From NCBI GenBank assembly GCA_963702175.1, contig OY969721.1, positions 186,001 to 250,000 of the forward strand: a stretch of 64,000 nucleotides of DNA, read 5' to 3'. Positions 45,030-51,255 of the stretch are shown here, one piece after another. How positions within the stretch are numbered: position 1 is the stretch's first letter; every line of letters starts with the position of its first letter. This DNA comes from VRUE01 sp963702175. GTDB lineage: Bacteria; Actinomycetota; Thermoleophilia; Solirubrobacterales; 70-9. The position numbers were made by a program, and so were the translations under genes. The notes beneath the pieces are model-generated. The model saw nothing but the letters and a program-made list of their open reading frames with translations, was not told where the DNA came from and did not search any database.

Positions 45030-46232
45030 TCAGGCTGGTGCACGTTCGGCCAGTTGCTCTACCAGCTTGGCTCCGCGCGCGGCGCCGTCGTGCTCGCGCC
45101 CCCAGACCGCCAGCTCGCCGGTCCGCACGGCGAAGGAGCGGTCGCGGAGAATGCGGCGCGCTGCCCAGCGCAGCGGCGCCGGCTTGCAAAGGCGCCAGGG
45201 CAGCGAGAGGCCGGCCTTGGCCCAGGCGACCCGCATCGCGGTCTCACTCATGTCGCCGATCAGCGGGCAGACGAGCACTGGCGTGCCGGCGCCTAGCGCC
45301 CGCGCGACGGTGCCGTGGCCGCCGTGCGAGATCACCAGCGACGCCGCCGGCATCAGCTGGCTGTAGCTGAGCCACTCGACGAGGACGGCGTTCGGCGGCA
45401 CCTTGATCGGGCTCTGCGGGACGACCCGGTTGGTCGTCGCCACCACCCGCACCGGCTCGTCCGCCAGCGCCGCCAGCGCCGTTCGCACCAAGTGGTTCTC
45501 CGAGTCGTGCGCGGTGCTGGGCGCGACCAGCACTAGCGGAGCGTCGCCCGGTGGCAGCTCGATCTCGGGATGGGGTAGCTCGAAGGTCATCGGCCCGGTC
45601 ACCTCGACGCCCGCCGGCCAGCGCCGCGGGTACTCGAGCTGAGGGAAGGTCCCAACCAGCGCCAGGTCGGGGCTGATCCCTCCGTGGAAGCGCTCGAGAG
45701 GCGGCAGGTCGAGCCGCTCGCGCTGGATGTTGAGGTCGCGTCGCCCCTGTCGCAGGCCGATGTCCAGCATCCGCTGCCCCGCTTTCCAGACCCCGCGCCC
45801 GAGCTGCGTGCGCGGCGGCCGCAGGCCGACCGCGAAGAAAGGTAGGCCCGGCTCGACCACCGGATAGATGTGGGGGATCAGGGTCGCCAGGGGAATGCCC
45901 GCGCGCTCGGCCGCCAGCGACGGGGCGAGTGTGAGAATGTCGCTGACCACCGCGTGCGGCCGCATCTCCTCTAGTAGCGGCAGCAGGGCGCGGGCCGCCT
46001 CGGCCGCGTGAGCGCCTTGCGGCGAGTTCGGGTCGGGCGGGGGGAACATCCGGTATTCCTCCGCCGCGGCGAAGCCCAGACCAGCGCCCTCGACCGCCCC
46101 CCGGCGCTCCTCCCAGGTCTCGATCGTGACCTCGTGGCCACGGGCCGCCAACGCTCTTCCCAAGGCTATCGCCGGAAACGCATGGCCCGCGTCGCCGAAG
46201 GCAGCGACCAGGAGCCTCAGAGCCTGTCCCAT
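45030..46232 (-). CDS. UDP-glycosyltransferase-like (GT1) protein
   Basis: 400 residues, GT-B fold. The N-terminal half begins LRLLVAAFGDAGHAFPAIALGRALAARGHEVTIET, typical of macrolide/UDP glycosyltransferases. The C-terminal half carries VEWLSYSQLMPAASLVISHGGHGTVARALGAGTPVLVCPL, the donor-binding HGG-x2-T signature. Acceptor and sugar are unknown. The start is the ATG of MGQALRLL; an ATG 11 codons earlier is possible. The start codon lies in one arm of the inverted repeat of element copy B, so initiation could be affected by that fold. Confidence 0.88.
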   Translation of the reverse strand: MGQALRLLVAAFGDAGHAFPAIALGRALAARGHEVTIETWEERRGAVEGAGLGFAAAEEYRMFPPPDPNSPQGAHAAEAARALLPLLEEMRPHAVVSDILTLAPSLAAERAGIPLATLIPHIYPVVEPGLPFFAVGLRPPRTQLGRGVWKAGQRMLDIGLRQGRRDLNIQRERLDLPPLERFHGGISPDLALVGTFPQLEYPRRWPAGVEVTGPMTFELPHPEIELPPGDAPLVLVAPSTAHDSENHLVRTALAALADEPVRVVATTNRVVPQSPIKVPPNAVLVEWLSYSQLMPAASLVISHGGHGTVARALGAGTPVLVCPLIGDMSETAMRVAWAKAGLSLPWRLCKPAPLRWAARRILRDRSFAVRTGELAVWGREHDGAARGAKLVEQLAERAPA

Positions 46233-46384
46233 GACCCCCCGCGCACGTCTGGCGGCGGCGGACACTTCGCGGTGCGGCGTCCTCGGTCGGCCGAATAGGG
46301 CAAGGCTATTCGGCCTCCCTGCGTCCTTGCCCCGCTCGGTCCGGCGCTCGCCAGCCGCACACGCTGGGTCATGGGACAGGCTCT
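46219..46384. repeat. Pseudoknot-like extragenic element, copy B
   Basis: Arms AGAGCCTGTCCCATGAC (46,219-46,235) and its exact complement at 46,368-46,384 enclose the shared core: GCGTCCTCGGTCG (46,277-46,289), a hairpin GGCCGAATAG / CTATTCGGCC with loop GGCAAGG (46,289-46,315), TCCCTGCGT, and CCTTGCC (46,325-46,331) complementary to the loop. Stem and loop differ from copy A but pair correctly in both. One arm holds the glycosyltransferase start, the other the SDR stop. Confidence 0.7.
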
Positions 46385-47114
46385 ACGGGGTGTCGAGTCC
46401 CTCACCCGGGCGCGTGAAGACGATCTCGGGGACGTGGCAGTTGCGCGACGTGCTGAGCAGGAAGCGCACCGCCTCGCCGATGTCCTCGGGCCGGATCATC
46501 TCCTCGCCCGGGACCTGGCCCTTGGCGAACTCGGTCATCGGCGTGTCGACGAAGCCGGGTGCCAGCGCCGTGCACTGGATCCCCTCGCCGCCCGCCTCGC
46601 GGTGCGTGGACTGGGTGAAGTTGATCACGGCCGCCTTGGTCGCGGCGTAGACCGAGAGCCAGGCCTGGCCGCCCTTGCCGGCGATCGAGGCCGTGTTGAC
46701 GATCAGCGCCTTGCCGTGCTCGGCGCCGGCCTCGCGTAGCAGCGGCAGCCCCTCCCGCGTGCCAAGAACCAGTGCCCGCAGGTTGACCCCCAGTTGCATG
46801 TCGAGGTGCTTGGTCTGGATCTCCGCCATCGGCGCACCGATCCCCACACCGGCGTTGTTGACAAGCACGTCGAGCCGACCGTAGGCCTCACGATGCTTGG
46901 CGAAGACGCCGACGACGTCCTCCTCGTCGGTCATGTTGGCGGCCACGCTCTGCACCTCGATGCCATCGGCGCGCAGGCTTTCAGCCGCCGTCTCGAGCTT
47001 CTCCGGGCGCCGCGCGGCGACGGTCAGGCCATAGCCCTGCTCACCCAGCACACGGGCAATCGCCAGCCCGATGCCGCTCGAAGCTCCCGTGATCAACGCC
47101 GCTCGATCCGCCAC
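46383..47114 (-). CDS. Short-chain dehydrogenase/reductase
   Basis: 243 residues, classical SDR. TGASSGIG with AARRPEKLE after the second strand (NADP-like), NNAGVG, catalytic Ser in NTASIAGKGG and Tyr-x3-Lys in SVYAATKAAVI. The substrate is unknown. GTG start with an AAAGGAG ribosome-binding site 7 bases upstream, one of the few clear Shine-Dalgarno sites here. Its stop codon lies in an arm of element copy B. Confidence 0.9.
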   Translation of the reverse strand: MADRAALITGASSGIGLAIARVLGEQGYGLTVAARRPEKLETAAESLRADGIEVQSVAANMTDEEDVVGVFAKHREAYGRLDVLVNNAGVGIGAPMAEIQTKHLDMQLGVNLRALVLGTREGLPLLREAGAEHGKALIVNTASIAGKGGQAWLSVYAATKAAVINFTQSTHREAGGEGIQCTALAPGFVDTPMTEFAKGQVPGEEMIRPEDIGEAVRFLLSTSRNCHVPEIVFTRPGEGLDTP

Positions 47115-47201
47115 TTCCCGCTCCTTTCGCTCTCCCTACTGACGCGCACCCTACCCGTGGGCTGGTGGGCGGGGCGGAATGAGCCGCCGCGCCGCAATAA
47201 C

Positions 47202-48299
47202 ATGGCGTCGATGCGCCTCCGCAGAGTTTTTGGGGTACCCGCCTGCCTGCTCGCAGCCGCCACCTTGATCGGCGGCTGCGGCGGCGATTCCGACTCCCCG
47301 ACCTCGTCCGGGTCGACCTCGGCTGAGAGCCGACCGGCGCTGCCGAAGAGCGAGTTCCCCAGTGCTGCCGGGAAGTCGCTTGCCGAGGTGCTCAAATCCG
47401 AGATGGTTGATGGGCCGTCCGAGCTCGTGGTCTCCCCGGCCGCGCTGGCCTTCTACCAGGGCGAGAACCGCTACCCGTTCGGTGTCTTTCGGCGCGATGG
47501 GTCACAGGTCTCTGACGCCGAAGTGGCACTCTACTTCGCCCGCTTCCCTAAAAAACAGGGCGCGGCGACTGGCAAAGAACCGGCGGCCGCACCGGAATCG
47601 GCAAACCGCGCGACGGCTGCCGAAGTCCTCGCCCAGCCTGCAGTGGGGCCGTTCCCGGCTCGTATCGAAAGCCTGCAGACGCAGCCGGCCTTCCGGGCGC
47701 GCACGACGACCGACGACCCCGATGCCGCGATGGCCGTCTATGTCTCCGACTTCGAATTCCCCAGCGAAGGAGAGTGGCGGATCGCGGCGCTGATCAAGGA
47801 TGGGGACGAAGTCACCACGGCGCTGTTGCCCAGCGCCGTGGTCGGGAAATTCAAAGGAGTGCCGAGGCCCGGTGAGCCGGCGCCGAAGATCCACACCCCG
47901 ATCGCGGAGGACGTCGGCGGCGACCTCTCCCAGATCACGACCCGCCTTCCCCCGGACACCCAGAACCAGGTCGACTACGCCGACGTCCTCGGCAAGGAGC
48001 CGGTGATCCTCTTGTTCGCGACCCCGCAGTTCTGCCAGAGTCGGGTCTGCGGGCCGGTTGTAGACGTGGCCGAGCAGGTCAAGGAGCTATACGGCGACGA
48101 AGCGGAGTTCATCCACATGGAGATCTTCAACGACAACGATCCCGCCGAGGACGTGCGCCCGCAAGTGCGCGCCTTCCGCCTGCCGACCGAGCCGTGGCTG
48201 TTCGCCATCGACCGGCGGGGCACGATCCAGGCTGAGCTCGAGGGCGCCTTCGGCGTCGATGCGTTGACCTCCGCGGTGAAGAAGGTGACGACGGAATGA
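47202..48299 (+). CDS. Lipoprotein with thioredoxin-like domain
   Basis: 365 residues. Lipobox LIGGC after a short signal, then a Ser/Thr linker. The first ~200 mature residues contain GVFRRDGSQVSDAEVALYFARFP, followed by a thioredoxin-like domain (PVILLFATPQFCQSRVCGPVVDVAEQVKELYG) with a Cys-x4-Cys pair instead of Cys-x2-Cys. An SCO1- or TlpA-like redox or metallochaperone role outside the membrane is possible but not proven. ATG at codon 4 is an alternative start. It overlaps the Hpt gene by 4 bases. Confidence 0.8.
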   Translation: MASMRLRRVFGVPACLLAAATLIGGCGGDSDSPTSSGSTSAESRPALPKSEFPSAAGKSLAEVLKSEMVDGPSELVVSPAALAFYQGENRYPFGVFRRDGSQVSDAEVALYFARFPKKQGAATGKEPAAAPESANRATAAEVLAQPAVGPFPARIESLQTQPAFRARTTTDDPDAAMAVYVSDFEFPSEGEWRIAALIKDGDEVTTALLPSAVVGKFKGVPRPGEPAPKIHTPIAEDVGGDLSQITTRLPPDTQNQVDYADVLGKEPVILLFATPQFCQSRVCGPVVDVAEQVKELYGDEAEFIHMEIFNDNDPAEDVRPQVRAFRLPTEPWLFAIDRRGTIQAELEGAFGVDALTSAVKKVTTE

Positions 48300-48670
48300 G
48301 TGAGCAGGCAACACCCGACGCCGAGCAGCAGAAGCTGCTTGAGGCCTTTGCCGAGGAGGCAAAACGGCGCTGCGATGTGATCGCCGCCGGCCTGGCGACC
48401 GAGACCACCGACTTCGAGACGATGCGCGCCGAGGCGCACGCCCTGCGCGGCACCGCCGGCGCCGTCGGCCTGCGCCGCCTCGCCGAGCTGGCCGGCTTGA
48501 TGGAATCCGACCTCGACGAGGCGAAGAAGACCGGCCTGATCCGCGGCGGCCGCTCCCACCAGATCGCCGATGCCGCCAAAGCCCTCGCCGAAGGCGCCAC
48601 CGCAGCGGCCGAAGGCAAGGAAGAGCCCGCCGACGTAGGCCGCTCCCTGGCCCAGCTCTTCAGCCCCTGA
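48296..48670 (+). CDS. Hpt-domain protein
   Basis: 124 residues, helical. The phosphorylatable His is in AEAHALRGTAGAVGLRRLAELAG, the family signature. Such proteins pass phosphate between response regulators in phosphorelays. No kinase or receiver gene is nearby; its coupling to a redox lipoprotein (4-base overlap) is unusual. A Hpt-like bundle without relay function cannot be excluded. Confidence 0.82.
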   Translation: MSEQATPDAEQQKLLEAFAEEAKRRCDVIAAGLATETTDFETMRAEAHALRGTAGAVGLRRLAELAGLMESDLDEAKKTGLIRGGRSHQIADAAKALAEGATAAAEGKEEPADVGRSLAQLFSP

Positions 48671-48713
48671 GCAGCCGCCAACCCCCGTCCGTCTCCCGCT
48701 ACGCTCGACCCGA

Positions 48714-48787
48714 GGGGCGGTAGCTCAGCTGGTTAGAGCAGCGGACTCATAATCCGTCGGTCGAAGGTTCGAGTCCTTCCCGCCCCA
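48714..48787 (+). tRNA. tRNA, anticodon CAT (Met, or Ile2 if lysidine-modified)
   Basis: GGGGCGG / CCGCCCC acceptor stem, D-arm TAGCTCAGCTGGTTAGAGCA, anticodon loop CTCATAA, variable CGGTC, T-arm GAAGG-TTCGAGT-CCTTC, discriminator A, no CCA. Sequence alone does not separate elongator Met from Ile2. Its 3' half is the attachment site of the element that follows. Confidence 0.93.
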
Positions 48788-49323
48788 CTAAGGAAATGGC
48801 TCTGTAGAGCCAAGTAGGTAAGAGCCACTTGACAAGAAATCAGCCCGCGATCGCCGATCCGCACATGCGGCAGCCCTCGCGAGCGCACCAGCTCGTACAG
48901 CGTGCTGCGCGCCACCCGGAGGAGCCGCGCCGCCTCGTTGGCATCCAGCAAGGGCTCAGTGAGCAGCGGGGCATCGGCCATTGGTCTCTGCTCTTGTTGT
49001 CCAGCGAGAAGGCGGTTTGCCCCGCCTTCCTGAGTTTTCTTAACATCGCTCCGCGAGTCAGAGTCCTCTTTGTGGCCGAACGTGTACTGCCCGAGCCGCG
49101 TCCCGCCGGGATCCCAATCCATCCCGACGAGCAATTCGCCGGGCGGGACTTCCAGGGAGCCCGCGAGCTTGATCAGCGTGTCCACGCGAGCGACCCGTTC
49201 GCCGCGCTCGATCTGGCCCACCGCCGTTCGATGCAGCGAAGCGCGAACGGAAAGCTCTTCCTGAGACAGCCCGGCTCGATTGCGGCAGTTGCGCAGGTTC
49301 GCGCCGAACTGCTTCGCAACCAT
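48733..49323 (-). CDS. XRE regulator fused to excisionase-type HTH
   Basis: 196 residues. Residues 5-72 are an XRE helix-turn-helix (NLRNCRNRAGLSQEELSVRASLHRTAVGQIERGERVARVDTLIKLAGSLEV). A ~40-residue linker leads to an excisionase-type HTH_17 domain (LLDANEAARLLRVARSTLYELVRSRGLPHVRIGDRGLI). The reading frame then runs into the antisense of the tRNA, which supplies the last ~20 residues. An internal ATG (48,981) could give the Xis part alone. It likely controls excision. It shares one base with the upstream paralogue. Confidence 0.75.
   Translation of the reverse strand: MVAKQFGANLRNCRNRAGLSQEELSVRASLHRTAVGQIERGERVARVDTLIKLAGSLEVPPGELLVGMDWDPGGTRLGQYTFGHKEDSDSRSDVKKTQEGGANRLLAGQQEQRPMADAPLLTEPLLDANEAARLLRVARSTLYELVRSRGLPHVRIGDRGLISCQVALTYLALQSHFLSGAGRTRTFDRRIMSPLL
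48744..48787 (+). repeat. Attachment site attL in the CAT tRNA
   Basis: This 44-base 3' half corresponds base for base in length to 62,127-62,170 and 63,812-63,855. GACTCATAATCCGT and CCCGCCCCA are identical; the variable loop and T-stem differ (GAAGG/CCTTC here, GCAGG/CCTGC there) but each is a valid tRNA half. Confidence 0.8.
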
Positions 49324-49598
49324 CAGCCCTCGTCCTCGCCCTCCATCGAGAAGCCCCCCGGCCGGTACTGACCGGAATGCCAGACGATCCCAGTGAGCAG
49401 ATCGTCGGAGGAGACTTCGAGCGCGTCCCTGAGCTTGACCAGCGTGTCGATCCGGGCGATGCGCAGCCCCCGCTCAAGCTGACTTACCTCAGTCCGATGG
49501 ACCGAGGCTCGAAGGCTGACCTCCTCTTGGGAGAGGTCTGCGAGCTTGCGACAGCGCGCCAGGTTGTCTCCGAAGCGAGCGGCAATGTCAACGAACAT
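49323..49598 (-). CDS. XRE-family regulator, paralogue of the next gene
   Basis: 91 residues, one HTH: NLARCRKLADLSQEEVSLRASVHRTEVSQLERGLRIARIDTLVKLRDALEVSSDDLLTGIVW, which aligns without gaps to the N-terminal domain of the neighbouring fused protein. So the pair arose by tandem duplication. Recognition helices differ (TEVSQLERGLRI against TAVGQIERGERV), suggesting related but different operators. Start at MFVDIAARFG; a longer frame upstream has an ATG too. TGATG junction with the next gene. Confidence 0.75.
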   Translation of the reverse strand: MFVDIAARFGDNLARCRKLADLSQEEVSLRASVHRTEVSQLERGLRIARIDTLVKLRDALEVSSDDLLTGIVWHSGQYRPGGFSMEGEDEG

Positions 49599-49655
49599 TG
49601 CTCTCGCCCCCGGTGAGCTGGCCCAGCAAGCCGTGAAGCGCCTCATGCTCGGTTA

Positions 49656-49949
49656 TCACCCGCTCATACTCGTTCTCCGGTCGTATATCCCGGCAAGGTC
49701 GCGAAGCACATCGCGCACGTCTCGGTCGGGAACGATGGAGCCGCCGTCAAGCGCCGCGAGAAGCTTGTCGTAGACGATCTCTTCTCGACGCAGGCGGCGC
49801 GGCTCTTTGAGCTGCTTGGGATATTGCGCCAGCTCTTCTCGAATCCCATTGCGGGCGATCTCGAAGAGACAGCGTAGAAACTTGCAATGCATGGCGGGGA
49901 TCGCGAGGGCGACGGGATCGCCGTCCCCCGTAGGGTTGGTGCAGGACAT
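49656..49949 (-). CDS. Small protein of unknown function
   Basis: 97 residues, soluble, helical: AIPAMHCKFLRCLFEIARNGIREELAQYPKQLKEPRRLRREEIVYDKLLAALDGGSIVPDRDVRDVLRDLAGIYDR. I do not recognise it. A GGAGG tract lies 11 bases before the ATG. It precedes the two XRE genes on the same strand and may belong to their operon. The 197 bases between its start and vapB hold only divergent control sequence as far as I can see. Confidence 0.5.
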   Translation of the reverse strand: MSCTNPTGDGDPVALAIPAMHCKFLRCLFEIARNGIREELAQYPKQLKEPRRLRREEIVYDKLLAALDGGSIVPDRDVRDVLRDLAGIYDRRTSMSG

Positions 49950-50134
49950 GGGAGCTCATACCTCCTGTGTCTCAGGCAACCCGTCGCGCTACCACGCGGC
50001 GGGTTGCCGCTTTCTGGAGCCGGCATGTCGATACCGTTCCCGCTGCGGCCGGCCTGGTGAGAGCTATGCCGGTCGCCACGGGGCCGGTGTGTCAGCACGC
50101 GGCCCCACTTATGTCTTGAGCAACCCTACCACGT

Positions 50135-50140
50135 TATACT
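50135..50140 (+). promoter_or_regulatory. -10 box of vapBC, leaderless layout
   Basis: TATACT, 6 bases (GGCGGT) before the vapB ATG. The best match to TATAAT in the window. Confidence 0.6.
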
Positions 50141-50146
50141 GGCGGT

Positions 50147-50434
50147 ATGACTCACAAGGTTGGGATCAAGGGCCAGGTCGTCATTCCGAAGGCGATCCGC
50201 GAGGAGATTGGCATCGAGCCCGGCGACGAGGTGGCATTCGAGGCCGAAGGTGCAGAGGTCAGGATTCGCCGTGCGGCGGACGAGCCTGAGGTGCGCGCAA
50301 GGGAGATCAAGGCGCTTCGAGGCATCTGGGCCGACTCGGCAGGCGGAGGCACTGACGAGCTGCTGGAGGAGCGGCGCAAGGAGCGCGAGTTGGAGGAGCG
50401 CAAGGCCCAAAGGTGGGGCGTTGGTCGTCCTTGA
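50147..50434 (+). CDS. vapB: AbrB/SpoVT-type antitoxin
   Basis: 95 residues. The N-terminal swapped-hairpin DNA-binding domain is clear: KVGIKGQVVIPKAIREEIGIEPGDEVAFEAEGAEVRIRRA. The C-terminal half, acidic and helical (TDELLEERRKERELEERKAQR), should wrap the toxin. It probably autoregulates at the TATACT promoter. The next gene, a PIN toxin, overlaps its end by about 14 bases. Confidence 0.9.
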   Translation: MTHKVGIKGQVVIPKAIREEIGIEPGDEVAFEAEGAEVRIRRAADEPEVRAREIKALRGIWADSAGGGTDELLEERRKERELEERKAQRWGVGRP

Positions 50435-50813
50435 CAGCTGGGCCCTGCTCGCATATCTGAAGGACGAGCCGGCTGCGGAGCGGATCGAGCAAGAGTGGAT
50501 ATCGCAAGGGGCAGCGATCTCTTCGGTCAACCTCGGCGAGGCGCTCTACATACGAATCCGAGAGAGCGGCGAAGCTGCCGCAGCGGCGGACATAGAGACG
50601 ATTCGCAGGCGCAGCAAGATCGTCAACCCGGACTGGGCCTTGGTCTTCTCCGCCGCACGAATCAAGGCACGCGGCGGCCTCGCCTATGCCGACGCCTTTT
50701 GCGTTGCAACTGCGGAGCGTCTGGAAGCACCGCTTTGGACGGGCGATCCAGAGATCATCTCGGTGTCCGAGAGTATGCGCTGCGAGGTTGTGGACCTGCG
50801 CACCGGGAGCTGA
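50421..50813 (+). CDS. vapC: PIN-domain toxin
   Basis: 130 residues. Acidic active-site residues of PIN ribonucleases: Asp in VVLDSWALLAYL, Glu in SVNLGEALY, Asp in GLAYADAFCVATA and Asp in LWTGDPEI. The TTG start (LVVLDSW) is the only plausible codon at the domain edge and overlaps vapB. VapC toxins cleave tRNA or rRNA. It ends 3 bases before a convergent DUF433 gene. Confidence 0.88.
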   Translation: MVVLDSWALLAYLKDEPAAERIEQEWISQGAAISSVNLGEALYIRIRESGEAAAAADIETIRRRSKIVNPDWALVFSAARIKARGGLAYADAFCVATAERLEAPLWTGDPEIISVSESMRCEVVDLRTGS

Positions 50814-50815
50814 CC

Positions 50816-51046
50816 TCACCCAGAGGGGATAAGCGGTAGCTCACGCTCCCGCACCGCCTCGGCGGCATAGCGAATCGCCTCCCGCAAGTCCTCGGCCTCC
50901 AGGTCCGGATAGGCCGCAAGGATCTCTGCCTCGTCCATGCCGTCAGCGACCAAGTCGATGACGGTCGCCACCGGAATCCGCAGGCCGCGGATACATGGAG
51001 TCCCGCTCAGCTGGTCGGGTCGCGCGGTGATCCGCGTGAAACTCAT
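50816..51046 (-). CDS. DUF433 protein (antitoxin-like), orphan
   Basis: 76 residues with the family pattern ITARPDQLSGTPCIRGLRIPVATVIDLVADGMDEAEILAAYPDLEAEDLREAIRYAAE. DUF433 proteins usually pair with a DUF5615 PIN-like toxin downstream; here the next gene is convergent VapC, so the usual partner is missing. TAGGTT on this strand (51,053-51,058) lies 6 bases before the ATG. Confidence 0.85.
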   Translation of the reverse strand: MSFTRITARPDQLSGTPCIRGLRIPVATVIDLVADGMDEAEILAAYPDLEAEDLREAIRYAAEAVRERELPLIPSG

Positions 51047-51138
51047 TGACTCAACCTAGCCAGAGTCAGAGACGAAATCAGAGCCTAGGTCAGTCGCAAG
51101 ATCCAGAAGCGCCGAAGCCACTAGCTCAGGACCAATGA

Positions 51139-51168
51139 GTTCGGTCTCAGCACCAACTGAGACCGAAC
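51139..51168. other. 12-bp palindrome before the relaxase, candidate oriT element
   Basis: GTTCGGTCTCAG and CTGAGACCGAAC are perfect complements around CACCAA. It lies about 85 bases upstream of the MobF relaxase gene. MobF origins contain an inverted repeat next to nic. No known nic sequence can be pointed to, so a regulatory hairpin is equally possible. Confidence 0.4.
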
Positions 51169-51255
51169 CTCAACAACCAACAGCAACCACCCTCACGCCT
51201 CATCACTTTGTTAAGAGAGCGGGGCAAAACGCGCTCCCACTGGACAGAGGGGGTG

